Below, piece after piece: positions 1 through 8,615 of a stretch of DNA of 64,000 nt (position 1 is the stretch's first letter; every line of letters begins with the position of its first letter). The notes below the pieces were generated by a model. It did no database searches. It had not been told where the DNA came from and saw only the letters and a program-made list of their open reading frames with translations. Made by a program: the position numbers and the translations under genes. This DNA comes from Ferdinandcohnia humi_A (lineage in GTDB: Bacteria > Bacillota > Bacilli > Bacillales > Bacillaceae_L), in the NCBI GenBank assembly GCA_047608075.1, contig JBLKRX010000015.1, forward strand, positions 50,872 through 114,871. Direction: 5' to 3'.

Positions 1-2
1 AC

Positions 3-665
3 TTAGGAGAAACAGCAGCTGAATATCTGTCTGAAACAGTAAAAGAAAAAGATGTCATTGCTACCTCTTGGGGTACGACGATTTATGAAGTAGCTAAAAG
101 TTTAAAACCAAAGCCGATTAAAGATGTAACAGTTGTTCAATTGAATGGCGGAGTAAGTCACTCCGAAACAAAAACATATGCAACAGAAATCATTCATTTA
201 TTTGGAGAAGCTTTTTACACACAAACTCTTGTACTTCCATTACCAGCTATCGTCGATCATGTTGTTGTGAAACAAGCCATTGAGGCAGACCGCCATATTC
301 GTAAGGTCCTTGAAAAAGGTCACAACTCAAATATTGCAATATTCAGTATTGGAACACCTGTAGTTGAATCTGTGTTATTACAAGCAGAATATTTATCAAA
401 AGAGGATATTGAAATTCTCCAATCAAAGGCTGTTGGTGAGATTTGTTCAAGGTTCTTTGATAGTAAGGGTCAGATTTGTCATGAGGAGCTCAATAATAGG
501 ACAATTGGCATTGAGTTAGAGGATTTGAGAGGAAAAGAGAAATCAATACTCGTTGCAGGCGGTCCAAATAAGGTAGAGGCTATTTATGGTGCTCTAATGG
601 GAAACTATGCAAATGTCTTCATTACAGATCAGTTTACAGCAAGTGCTCTATTGGAAAAAGAATAA
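3..665 (+). CDS. SorC/DeoR-type sugar-binding transcriptional regulator, C-terminal part
   Basis: The reading frame is open from the window edge, so this is the 3' part of a gene whose N-terminal helix-turn-helix lies outside. The visible 220 residues look like the SorC-family effector-binding domain (as in DeoR and CggR of Bacillus): an early stretch on either side of VIATSWGTT, a central VVQLNGGV segment, and a late SILVAGGPNKVEAIYGAL segment typical of the phosphosugar-binding fold. In this family the domain binds a phosphorylated sugar and releases the repressor from DNA. The apparent TTG start at 141 is internal: in-frame coding similarity continues upstream of it. The regulated genes would lie outside the window, so the ligand cannot be named. 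Confidence 0.8.
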   Translation, partial: LGETAAEYLSETVKEKDVIATSWGTTIYEVAKSLKPKPIKDVTVVQLNGGVSHSETKTYATEIIHLFGEAFYTQTLVLPLPAIVDHVVVKQAIEADRHIRKVLEKGHNSNIAIFSIGTPVVESVLLQAEYLSKEDIEILQSKAVGEICSRFFDSKGQICHEELNNRTIGIELEDLRGKEKSILVAGGPNKVEAIYGALMGNYANVFITDQFTASALLEKE

Positions 666-820
666 GAATAAGAAGAAATGGATGTACTTGGTTAATGACT
701 AAATTTATGTCTAATCGCGTGAAATTGTGCTTTGAAGAAGTATAATCTTGTATATCGCTCCCTTTGCTCATGGATTATCTTAAAGTAGTTTATAAATAAA
801 GTAGAAATAGAACGCTTCAA

Positions 821-903
821 AAGGCATATCGTGTAATTGTTTTGGATTCACGCGGGCATGGAAGGTCAGAGTAACCCTGAACATGAAAAACTCAGGACAT
901 ACT
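821..903 (+). pseudogene. Fossil of an alpha/beta hydrolase
   Basis: Translated from 821, the DNA reads KAYRVIVLDSRGHGRSE and then a stop at 872-874. That is the conserved strand and loop preceding the nucleophile elbow of alpha/beta hydrolases. A shifted frame just after the stop continues with a PEHEKLRTYS-like segment, as expected downstream in the family. No start codon, catalytic Ser or remaining domain is found nearby, so this is a decayed remnant rather than a gene. Confidence 0.5.
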
Positions 904-994
904 CCAATATTGAAAGAACCAGAACGTTTTTTTGGTCATTTTTTATTTCCTTTGTAGGTTATTAAGGCTTTGAAAAATACGAATAGTAATACAA

Positions 995-1040
995 ATAAAA
1001 GTCCTGTTCGCTGTAATATTTCTGCGTTCAGGACTTTTAT
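995..1040. terminator. Inverted repeat, possible weak terminator
   Basis: A perfect 12-bp inverted repeat (ATAAAAGTCCTG and its complement, 22-nt loop) lies between the regulator and aceB. The A/T-rich ends give a short T stretch on either strand, so it could terminate transcription in both directions, but the tail is weak. Confidence 0.35.
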
Positions 1041-1080
1041 GCTTATAAGAAAACAATTTGCTGCTTTCTTATTCTCGGAT

Positions 1081-1142
1081 TTCCACAGGAAGTGGCGGAT
1101 CTTAGTTGACGTTCCTCTTTCAAGGCGCTTGCACTTTTCTTA
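1081..1142 (+). repeat. Interspersed repeat family A, truncated copy 1
   Basis: This segment (CCACAGGA...GACGTTCCTCTTTCAAGGCGCTTGCACTTTTCT) matches the 3' end of longer copies at 22741-22898, 58183-58390 and 62091-62310. All four end in a close variant of GTGCTTGCGCTTTTCTT. This copy keeps only the last 60 or so bases. Confidence 0.65.
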
Positions 1143-1342
1143 GGAAGGTGTATATACGTTCTTGTACCAAAAAGGGAAGAGTGTACGTACGTAGATATTG
1201 TTATAGTACAGAATTATTATTTTAGAAATTGTTATATAAAAATTTTATGAAAAATGTTCCATTTTCAAAAATTCTGTTATATAATACTAACAATATTAAT
1301 AATCTGTATTATAACAAAATTAGAAAGGTGTTGAGTAAGGAA

Positions 1343-2932
1343 ATGACCACACAGACGTCAGGGATTCAAGTCAAAGGGAAAATGAATAAGCAATTTGAAG
1401 AGATATTGACACCTGATGCATTAGCATTCATCGAAAAATTAGAACGAAGATTTGGAGAAAGACGAAAACAGCTCCTTACGTTGAGAGAACAGCGTCAACA
1501 GCAAATTGATAACGGATATCAACCGAACTTCTTAGCAGAGACAGAAGAGATCCGTGCAGGCAACTGGACAGTTGCTCCGATACCAAAGGATTTACAGGAT
1601 CGCCGAGTTGAAATAACTGGTCCCGTCGATCGAAAAATGATCATCAACGCCTTAAACTCAGGGGCAAAAGTATTCATGGCGGACTTTGAAGATGCCAATT
1701 CTCCAACCTGGGAAAATGTAGTGGAGGGCCAAATAAATGTAAGGGATGCTGTGAGACGTACAATCTCCTTTGAGAATCCAAATGGTAAAACATATAAATT
1801 ACATGATAAAACAGCAACACTTGTTATCCGACCAAGAGGGTGGCACCTAGAAGAAAAGAATATTCTATTAGACGGTCAAAGGATTTCCGCAAGTTTACTA
1901 GATTTTGGGCTGTGTTTTTATCATAATGCAACAACATTAATTGATAGTGGCAGTGGGCCTTATTTTTACTTACCTAAAATTGAGAGCCATCTTGAAGCAA
2001 GACTTTGGAATGATGTATTTATTTTTTCACAAATGCACCTTGGAATCCCACAAGGAACAATTAAAGCAACTGTATTAATAGAGACGATATTAGCAACCTT
2101 TGAGGTGGATGAAATTTTATACGAACTTAAGGAACATTCAGCAGGTCTGAATTGCGGTAGATGGGATTATATCTTCAGTTACTTAAAAAGATTTCGAAAT
2201 GTAGAGAATGTGATTTTACCAGATCGATCAGTGGTTACGATGTCAGTGCCATTTATGAGTGCGTACTCCCAGCATGTCATTAAAACTTGTCATCGCCGAA
2301 ACGTCCATGCAATTGGTGGAATGGCAGCCCAAATACCTGTTAAGAACAACCCTGAAGCAAATGAAGAGGCTTTTAACAAGGTGCGTGCTGATAAGGAGAA
2401 GGGAGCTAAGAATGGTCATGACGGTACTTGGGTAGCACACCCTGACCTTGTTCCAGTAGCAATGGAAGTCTTTAATGAAATCATGCCCGCAGCAAACCAG
2501 ATTGACAAAAAGCACGAGGATGTTCAAGTGACAGCAGCTGATTTGCTTGCTGTACCTGAGGGGAAGATTACTGAACAGGGAGTTCGTACGAACATTAATA
2601 TAGGAATCTATTATATTGAATCTTGGTTACGAGGACGTGGTGCAGCACCAATACACAATCTTATGGAAGACGCAGCAACAGCTGAAATTTCTCGAGCACA
2701 GCTATGGCAATGGATTCGTCATCCAAAAGGAGTTTTAGAGGATGGTAGAAAGGTGACGTTGGAGCTTGTTCAGCAAATTAAAGAAGAAGAACTAGAAAAA
2801 ATTAAACTAGAAGTAGGAAGAGAAGCGTATGAAGCGGGCCGTTTTGAAGAAGCTATTAGTCTATTCGAAGAACTTGTAACGAAAGATGAATTTGTTGAGT
2901 TTTTAACATTACCAGGCTACGAGAAATTATAA
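1343..2932 (+). CDS. aceB: Malate synthase A
   Basis: Malate synthase condenses glyoxylate with acetyl-CoA to malate, the second step of the glyoxylate shunt, in the cytosol. The 529-aa product has the family length and the signature HSAGLNCGRWDYIFS in the middle, plus the conserved ITGPVDRKMIINALNSGA and MADFEDANSPTW segments of the TIM-barrel active site. The ATG at 1343 follows AAGGTGTTGAGTAAGG and gives the family N-terminus (MTTQTSG). A longer in-frame opening from TTG 1229 adds an AT-rich, low-complexity 38 residues and is not favoured. It sits 55 bp upstream of aceA in the same direction, so the two probably form the glyoxylate-bypass operon, allowing growth on acetate or fatty acids. 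Confidence 0.95.
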   Translation: MTTQTSGIQVKGKMNKQFEEILTPDALAFIEKLERRFGERRKQLLTLREQRQQQIDNGYQPNFLAETEEIRAGNWTVAPIPKDLQDRRVEITGPVDRKMIINALNSGAKVFMADFEDANSPTWENVVEGQINVRDAVRRTISFENPNGKTYKLHDKTATLVIRPRGWHLEEKNILLDGQRISASLLDFGLCFYHNATTLIDSGSGPYFYLPKIESHLEARLWNDVFIFSQMHLGIPQGTIKATVLIETILATFEVDEILYELKEHSAGLNCGRWDYIFSYLKRFRNVENVILPDRSVVTMSVPFMSAYSQHVIKTCHRRNVHAIGGMAAQIPVKNNPEANEEAFNKVRADKEKGAKNGHDGTWVAHPDLVPVAMEVFNEIMPAANQIDKKHEDVQVTAADLLAVPEGKITEQGVRTNINIGIYYIESWLRGRGAAPIHNLMEDAATAEISRAQLWQWIRHPKGVLEDGRKVTLELVQQIKEEELEKIKLEVGREAYEAGRFEEAISLFEELVTKDEFVEFLTLPGYEKL

Positions 2933-2987
2933 ATTTGCTATGTAATTACGATACTTTACCATTTATTTAATAGGGAGGAAAAGTAAA

Positions 2988-4268
2988 ATGACTACTGAAA
3001 GAGCTAAACAATTACAGGAAAGCTGGGAAATGGATTCTCGTTGGAAAGGAATTGAACGACCATATTCTGCAGATGATGTAATTCGTCTTCGGGGATCAAT
3101 AGATATTGAACACACATTAGCACGTCGCGGTTCTAATAAGCTTTGGGACCTTCTTCATACTGAGGATTATATCCATGCTCTAGGAGCATTAACTGGAAAC
3201 CAAGCGGTACAGCAAGTAAAAGCAGGCTTAAAGGCGATCTATTTAAGTGGCTGGCAGGTAGCTGCAGATGCAAACCTATCGGGGCATATGTATCCAGACC
3301 AAAGCTTGTATCCAGCTAACAGCGTACCAAGTGTTGTAAAGAGAATTAATCAGGCACTGCAACGCGCAGACCAAATTCAACATTTAGAAGGTGAAGGAGA
3401 TATTGACTGGTTTGCACCAATTGTAGCGGACGCGGAAGCTGGATTTGGTGGACAGCTAAACGTATTTGAGTTGATGAAGGGTATGATTGAAGCTGGTGCT
3501 GCTGGAGTACACTTTGAAGACCAGCTATCTTCGGAGAAAAAATGTGGACATTTAGGTGGGAAGGTTCTTTTACCAACACAAACTGCTGTAAGGAACCTCA
3601 TTTCAGCGCGTTTGGCTGCTGATGTAATGGGAGTACCTACGATATTGGTTGCAAGAACAGATGCGGATGCAGCTGACTTAATTACAAGTGATATTGACCC
3701 AGTCGACCAAGAGTTTATCACGGGTGAGAGAACACCTGAAGGATTTTACCGTACAAAGGCAGGTATTGACCAAGCAATTGCTCGCGGCTTAGCATATGCG
3801 CCTTATGCAGATTTAATCTGGTGTGAAACATCGGAACCAAATTTAAAGCAAGCAAAGCGTTTTGCAGATGCGATTCATGAGAAATTCCCAGGGAAGTTGT
3901 TAGCGTATAATTGCTCGCCATCATTTAACTGGAAGAAAAAGCTTGATGCTAATACGATTGAGAGATTCCAAGAGGAAATCGGCAAAATGGGGTACAAATT
4001 TCAGTTTGTAACTCTTGCTGGATTCCATGCATTAAATCACAGCATGTTTGAACTTGCACGCGGCTATAAGACTAGAGGAATGGGGGCATATTCTGAGCTG
4101 CAAGAAGCGGAATTTGCAAGTGAAAAGTATGGCTATACGGCGACAAGGCATCAACGTGAGGTTGGAACTGGATATTTCGATGAAGTAGCACAGGTGATTT
4201 CGGGTGGGACATCTTCAACAACAGCATTGAAAGGTTCAACAGAGGAAGCACAATTCACAAAGGCATAA
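2988..4268 (+). CDS. aceA: Isocitrate lyase
   Basis: Isocitrate lyase splits isocitrate into glyoxylate and succinate and commits carbon to the glyoxylate shunt. The 426-aa protein has the diagnostic active-site motif KKCGH with the catalytic Cys at about residue 186, followed by LGGKVLLPT, and ends normally for the short bacterial form. Other family segments include VADAEAGFGG and LVARTDADAA. The ATG at 2988 has an AGGGAGGA ribosome binding site. It is the second gene after aceB and is followed by a hairpin terminator at 4273. Confidence 0.97.
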   Translation: MTTERAKQLQESWEMDSRWKGIERPYSADDVIRLRGSIDIEHTLARRGSNKLWDLLHTEDYIHALGALTGNQAVQQVKAGLKAIYLSGWQVAADANLSGHMYPDQSLYPANSVPSVVKRINQALQRADQIQHLEGEGDIDWFAPIVADAEAGFGGQLNVFELMKGMIEAGAAGVHFEDQLSSEKKCGHLGGKVLLPTQTAVRNLISARLAADVMGVPTILVARTDADAADLITSDIDPVDQEFITGERTPEGFYRTKAGIDQAIARGLAYAPYADLIWCETSEPNLKQAKRFADAIHEKFPGKLLAYNCSPSFNWKKKLDANTIERFQEEIGKMGYKFQFVTLAGFHALNHSMFELARGYKTRGMGAYSELQEAEFASEKYGYTATRHQREVGTGYFDEVAQVISGGTSSTTALKGSTEEAQFTKA

Positions 4269-4272
4269 GAAC

Positions 4273-4317
4273 AAAACTGGTGAGCATGTTGTGTATGCCT
4301 ACCAGTTTTTAATTTTG
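4273..4317 (+). terminator. Terminator after aceA
   Basis: AAAACTGGT pairs with ACCAGTTTT around an imperfect extension of the stem (GAGCAT with ATGCCT), and T-rich sequence follows. It closes the aceBA unit. Confidence 0.75.
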
Positions 4318-4331
4318 TATTAGAAAAAGTG

Positions 4332-4568
4332 CTACAATGCATATTTCAAAAGCCTTCGATACTCTGTTGATAATTCCATAAATAACCCTTCATTATGTGT
4401 ATCAATTGCTTCGTTTACTTTCTGCTCTAAAAGTTCTTTTTTTCTTTTAAATAGGCTCTCATCTATGACCATTTGAATATATATGTCTAACACAGTTTCT
4501 TCAGGTGATTTCTTTTTTTGCGTATTTCGTAACTTCATGATCTCAGTGTACGTCTTCCTATTCTTCAT
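4332..4568 (-). CDS. IDEAL-domain small protein (YhzC-like)
   Basis: This 78-aa protein contains the VIDESLFKRKKELLEQKVNEAID stretch typical of the IDEAL domain, a short helical module found in small Firmicutes proteins. A GGGGTGAG ribosome binding site lies just before the ATG. From memory, B. subtilis has an IDEAL-domain gene (yhzC) divergent from comK at the same place, so this is probably its ortholog. Molecular function is unknown. It could be an adaptor or protein-binding peptide, but nothing in the sequence settles that. Confidence 0.7.
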   Translation of the reverse strand: MKNRKTYTEIMKLRNTQKKKSPEETVLDIYIQMVIDESLFKRKKELLEQKVNEAIDTHNEGLFMELSTEYRRLLKYAL

Positions 4569-4725
4569 GAAATCTCACCCCTAGACCCTTTTTTATAGTA
4601 TATTTAGCAAGAGATATGAAATCAACTGAATTTTTAGAATTTAATAAAATTTATTTGTCATAAGCTGCTTTTCTTGGTATGTTTTTCAGAATTTAAATCC
4701 ATGCTAGTAATGGAGGTGGTAAAAA

Positions 4726-4938
4726 ATGAAAAATCCTAAAAATCATTCAATTGGCGATATTCCTATGAACACACCATTAAACCCTGTCTTTGGAATGTCG
4801 AATGCTCTCGATACGAATAACCCATTTTTATCTGAGTCGGTTTATGCTGGGAATTCAGTTGATGAGCATACCACATTAGAGCAAGCAAATGCATATATAG
4901 CTGACAAAGAACTTACCCAAATAAATGAGAACTCCTAA
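4726..4938 (+). CDS. Small hypothetical protein upstream of comK
   Basis: This 70-aa ORF has a very good ribosome binding site (ATGGAGGTGG, 6 nt before the ATG) and its own terminator at 4988-5025, which argues that it is real. The product is hydrophilic, has no Cys, signal peptide or membrane segment, and is rich in Asn, Pro and Ser at the N-terminus with an acidic helix-like C-terminus (EQANAYIADKEL). I do not recognise the family. It lies between the divergent IDEAL gene and comK. A sporulation or stationary-phase peptide is possible but unsupported. Confidence 0.65.
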   Translation: MKNPKNHSIGDIPMNTPLNPVFGMSNALDTNNPFLSESVYAGNSVDEHTTLEQANAYIADKELTQINENS

Positions 4939-4987
4939 CTTCCATAGGAAACAATATGATTTACAGTAGAGTACTTATTTCTTTTTC

Positions 4988-5025
4988 GTGGTTTTCTTTC
5001 TCTATGAAGAAATACCACTTTTTTT
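4988..5025 (+). terminator. Terminator between the small ORF and comK
   Basis: GTGGTTTTCTTTC pairs imperfectly with GAAGAAATACCAC and is followed by seven T residues. It separates the 70-aa gene from comK. Confidence 0.65.
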
Positions 5026-5128
5026 ATGAACGTTTTGTGAAAATAATGGATAAATTTACCTATTAATGATACGATGAAAAAGATTTTATTATTTAGAAAA
5101 TTTAATCTATTTTAAAGGGGATGAAAAC

Positions 5129-5707
5129 ATGTATGTAAAGAATATTAGCTATTTGATGGAGTATGAAATTAATTCGTATACGATGGCAATTATTCCTATT
5201 AAAGTAGGGAATAACCTTTGTTCAAGAGTTCTTGAAGCAGAGGGTGAATGTGTAGTATTAATGAAGCCGATTGACATTGTTGACCGCAGCTGTCGCTTTT
5301 TTGGAAGTAGCCTAAAAGGCAGACAAGAAGGAACTCGTGAAATAATGGGGGTCACACATAAAGCTCCAATAATAATTGAAGCATCCAACCAGATATTCTT
5401 CTTTCCAACTTCTTCTCCTAGTAAACCACAATGTGCATGGCTTTCTCACACATATATTTTAGACTGTACATACGAAGAACACGATTGGACAAACATTATT
5501 TTTACAAATAAGAAGTCTATTCAACTACAGATATCCCAGGGCTCCTTTAAAAATCAATTACACCGTACAGCACAGCTTAGAACAATTGTTTCAAGTAGAA
5601 TGGAAAAAAAGGAAAAGCGATTTCAGTTTGTACTGTCTCCCCAAGAACAACAAATTGCAGAAGAAGGTCATATCCTTGAAATTACAAAGAAGGAAACAAC
5701 ACGGTAA
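5129..5707 (+). CDS. comK: Competence transcription factor ComK
   Basis: ComK is the master activator of late competence genes; it binds paired AT-boxes (AAAA-N5-TTTT). The 192-aa product equals the B. subtilis length and has the family landmarks: an N-terminal YEINSYTMAIIP, a central SSLKGRQEGTREIMGVTHKAPIII-like block and CAWLSHTYI. Translation starts at ATG 5129 after AAAGGGGATG. The immediate upstream region is very AT-rich, as expected for an autoregulated comK, but I found no perfect AAAA-N5-TTTT box. The closest candidates (around 5077-5089) each have one mismatch in the T half. The gene being intact implies at least the potential for natural transformation. Confidence 0.95.
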   Translation: MYVKNISYLMEYEINSYTMAIIPIKVGNNLCSRVLEAEGECVVLMKPIDIVDRSCRFFGSSLKGRQEGTREIMGVTHKAPIIIEASNQIFFFPTSSPSKPQCAWLSHTYILDCTYEEHDWTNIIFTNKKSIQLQISQGSFKNQLHRTAQLRTIVSSRMEKKEKRFQFVLSPQEQQIAEEGHILEITKKETTR

Positions 5708-5715
5708 CATTTTTT

Positions 5716-5755
5716 AAGTGTAGACAATGGTTCATGAAAGATTTTGTCTACACTT
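5716..5755. other. 12-bp inverted repeat after comK
   Basis: AAGTGTAGACAA and its exact complement are separated by 16 nt. There is no T tract after it on either strand, so it may be an mRNA 3'-end stabiliser or a factor site rather than an intrinsic terminator. Confidence 0.5.
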
Positions 5756-5848
5756 TGCTAAGATTGTCTTGAAAATGCGTGCCAATCTTATGAAGGTGGA
5801 GCTGTAGTTCATAAGTGGATATGTGGTGTACACTAAAGTATTGAGCGT

Positions 5849-5890
5849 TTATTGAAAAAAACTCCTATTCGTAGGAGTTTTTTTCAATAA
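5849..5890. terminator. Bidirectional terminator, comK / YhjD-like gene
   Basis: A perfect hairpin with a TTCG tetraloop (arms about 17-19 bp, with A-tracts and T-tracts inside the arms) lies between convergent genes. The minus-strand gene's stop codon (5865-5867) sits inside the hairpin. Confidence 0.85.
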
Positions 5891-6230
5891 GATATGACTC
5901 TAGAAGCTGTTGAACCTCATTACGAATTCGTGGGTTAAAATAATTATGTTCTTCCTCATATCCTTGATATATGAACGAAAATAAAGTAAATGCATCATCT
6001 CTAGTTTTTTCCCAAACCTTCATATTTTTCTTTTTCATCTGTTGTTTGATTTGGTAAAGGTCTTTTTGAACCTTTTTCATTGTGTGTTCAAGTAAATGTA
6101 AATAAGGTTTTTTTAATTTAAAGGGTGCTATTTCAAATACTGAAAGATCACGATTAAGAATGGTCAAGACCATTGGTAAAAAGATTGCTTTTTCAAAGAT
6201 TTGTCGATCATCGTCTGATATTCTTGTCAT
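5865..6230 (-). CDS. YhjD-like conserved protein
   Basis: This 121-aa basic, helical protein starts MTRISDDDRQIFEKAIFLPM and contains AIFLPMVLTILNRDLSVFE and PFKLKKPYLHLLE. It resembles my recollection of B. subtilis YhjD, a small sporulation-associated protein of unknown function encoded close to comK. It has no signal peptide or membrane span. It is convergent with comK, and its stop codon lies within the shared terminator hairpin. Assignment rests on synteny and remembered similarity only. Confidence 0.6.
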   Translation of the reverse strand: MTRISDDDRQIFEKAIFLPMVLTILNRDLSVFEIAPFKLKKPYLHLLEHTMKKVQKDLYQIKQQMKKKNMKVWEKTRDDAFTLFSFIYQGYEEEHNYFNPRIRNEVQQLLESYLIEKNSYE

Positions 6231-6433
6231 GATTATCCCTCTTTTTCAGAACATATGTTTGTATTTATAATAAAATATTTTTTGTAAGGAAGCAAGAAAA
6301 TAGGAAGGAAATTTATTTCTAGTATCGAAATATTTTAAATAGTAGTGCATAATGGAAGTAGAAATTTTTCATTACACGGCAAACTGAGCCGAACTTTCTA
6401 AAAAAAATTCTTTAATCAAAGGACGGGTAGAGG

Positions 6434-8428
6434 ATGACAGAGATAAAGCGCAGGGGAATCGTCGCAGAGGACTTATATAAGTTAAAGATGGTAAATGATC
6501 CACAATTCGCTCCAAATGGGGAAAGTTATGTGTTTGTGGAAACGGAAATTAATAAAGACAAGCATGATTATAACTCTCATCTGTACCTCGGTACATTAGA
6601 TGGTAAGGTAACTCAATGGACATTTGGTGATGTTCGAGATAGCTCACCACGTTGGTCTCCAAATGGTGATACAATTGCATTTATATCAAATCGTTCTGGG
6701 AAATCGCAAATATACGTAATGAGTGCAAACGGTGGTGAGCCGAAACAAGCTACATACTGTGTAAATGGTGCAAGAAATCCTATTTGGTCACCAGATGGTT
6801 CGAAAATTTTGTTTGTTACATCATTAGATCCAGAAGAAACAATTACAGATAAAGAAAAGAAGAAAAGTGATGAAGATGATAAAAAGCTAGAGCCGATGGT
6901 TGTCGATCGTATCCGCTATAAATCTGATGCAGCAGGCTTTTTAGATAACAAAAGTCAGCATTTAGGAATTCTGCATATTGCTACAGGTGAAGTGGAACAG
7001 CTTACATCTGGAGCATATGATTATGCAGCTGGATGCTGGTCACCTGATGGTACTAGTATTACCTTTATTGCAGATATAGATGAGGATTCAGATTATAATT
7101 TGGTTTCCGATGTATTTGTGATGTCTTTAGAAGATAAACGCTATCAAAAAATTACAGGTAGCAACGGAAATTTTGGAAATCCTTCATGGTCACCGGATGG
7201 AAAGTACATAGCGTTAATCGGACATGAGAAAGAATTTATGGGTGCAACTTTACCAAAGATATGGTTATATTCTGTTGAGAGTGGAGATTTAGCTTGTTTA
7301 ACAGTTGAATGGGATGTTTATGTTGGAGACATCGTAGTAGGGGATTTCCAACTTGGGGGATCAAATTCAGGTGTAATCTGGAATGAAGATAGCAGAAGTT
7401 TCTATTTCTTGATGAGTAACCACGGAAATACAGGGGTTTATTACGGTTCAATTGATGGTGAGATGTATCCGTCTTTATTTGAAAACCAACATGTTTTCGC
7501 GTTAACCGTGAATAATCATAAGGCTGTGGTTGGGATTAGTAAGCCGACACAACCTGGAGATCTCTATTATTTAGATTTAAGTAACGGAGAATTAAATCAG
7601 TTAACATATGTAAACGCACCATTCTTACAAGATGTTGAGTTATCAGATGCAGAACCTTTTACATTCAAAGCTCCGGATGGTTGGGATATCAATGGATGGG
7701 TAATGAAGCCTTTTGGATATGAAAAAGGTAAGAAATATCCAACTATTATTGAAGTTCATGGTGGTCCACATGCGATGTATGCGAATACGTATTTCCATGA
7801 ATTTCAAGTGTTAACGGGGAAAGGTTTTGTAGTGGTTTTCACAAATCCACGTGGTAGCCATGGTTATGGCCAGCATTTCGTTGATGCTGTTAGAGGAGAT
7901 TATGGAAACAAGGATTATTTAGATGTAATGGCAGCAACTGATTATGCAGTTGAAAACTTTGATTTTGTAGATGAAACAAAGCTTGGGGTAACAGGTGGAA
8001 GCTACGGTGGATTTATGACTAACTGGATAGTTGGACATACAAATCGTTTCAAGGCAGCAGTAACACAACGTTCTATTTCTAACTGGTTAAGCTTCTATGG
8101 TGTAAGTGATATTGGATTCTTCTTTACGGAGTGGGAGTTAAAAGGTAACTTACTCGAGGATGCTGAAAAATTATGGGATCACTCTCCACTAAAATATGTT
8201 GGTAATGTGGAAACGCCATTATTAATCTTACATGGAGAGCGTGACTTCCGTTGTCCAATTGAGCAAGCAGAACAATTTTATGTAGCACTTAAGCACCAAA
8301 AGAAAATAACTAAATTTGTTCGCTTCCCAGATGCAAACCACGAGCTATCAAGAAGTGGTAATCCGAAATTAAGACTTGCTCGACTCAACCATATCAAAGA
8401 TTGGTTTGTTGAGTACTTAACAAAATAA
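6434..8428 (+). CDS. S9-family prolyl oligopeptidase / acylaminoacyl peptidase
   Basis: This is a 664-aa serine peptidase of family S9C (YuxL-like), predicted cytosolic with no signal peptide. Residues 1-390 form a beta-propeller with repeated PRWSPNGDTIAFIS-type blades (also at WSPDGSKILFV, WSPDGTSITFI and WSPDGKYIALI). Residues 400-664 are the alpha/beta-hydrolase domain with nucleophile Ser523 in GGSYGG, Asp604 in GERDF and His636 in DANHELSRSG. The catalytic triad is therefore intact. Such enzymes trim short peptides or acylated N-termini. ATG 6434 follows AAAGGACGGG. The gene is monocistronic, flanked by a terminator at 8524-8606. Confidence 0.93.
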   Translation: MTEIKRRGIVAEDLYKLKMVNDPQFAPNGESYVFVETEINKDKHDYNSHLYLGTLDGKVTQWTFGDVRDSSPRWSPNGDTIAFISNRSGKSQIYVMSANGGEPKQATYCVNGARNPIWSPDGSKILFVTSLDPEETITDKEKKKSDEDDKKLEPMVVDRIRYKSDAAGFLDNKSQHLGILHIATGEVEQLTSGAYDYAAGCWSPDGTSITFIADIDEDSDYNLVSDVFVMSLEDKRYQKITGSNGNFGNPSWSPDGKYIALIGHEKEFMGATLPKIWLYSVESGDLACLTVEWDVYVGDIVVGDFQLGGSNSGVIWNEDSRSFYFLMSNHGNTGVYYGSIDGEMYPSLFENQHVFALTVNNHKAVVGISKPTQPGDLYYLDLSNGELNQLTYVNAPFLQDVELSDAEPFTFKAPDGWDINGWVMKPFGYEKGKKYPTIIEVHGGPHAMYANTYFHEFQVLTGKGFVVVFTNPRGSHGYGQHFVDAVRGDYGNKDYLDVMAATDYAVENFDFVDETKLGVTGGSYGGFMTNWIVGHTNRFKAAVTQRSISNWLSFYGVSDIGFFFTEWELKGNLLEDAEKLWDHSPLKYVGNVETPLLILHGERDFRCPIEQAEQFYVALKHQKKITKFVRFPDANHELSRSGNPKLRLARLNHIKDWFVEYLTK

Positions 8429-8523
8429 AAGCTTGAAAAAGTATCTTGTAAGCTAGGCTTAGTAGTTCTGGTAACTTGAATTAAAAACCTCTGTTCCAAA
8501 AACGTAATCAATAAGACAAAAGG

Positions 8524-8606
8524 AAACGCTTGGGAATCAATGGGCTGCACTAATGATTGTTAGAAACAAATAACAATTAGTGCCATCCACACCCCAAGCG
8601 TTTTTT
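8524..8606 (+). terminator. Long hairpin terminator after the S9 peptidase
   Basis: An outer stem AAACGCTTGGG with CCCAAGCGTTT and an inner stem (CACTAAT...ATTAGTG) are followed by six T residues. It is much longer than the other terminators here. Confidence 0.8.
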
Positions 8607-8615
8607 CATTCTTTT

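Noticed and set aside
1229..1342. N-terminal extension of malate synthase from TTG 1229
   Set aside because: Low-complexity Asn/Ile/Lys-rich sequence, no ribosome binding site; the ATG at 1343 fits the family start.
5077..5110. Autoregulatory ComK boxes (AAAA-N5-TTTT) before comK
   Set aside because: AT-rich candidates all carry mismatches, so no confident site could be claimed.
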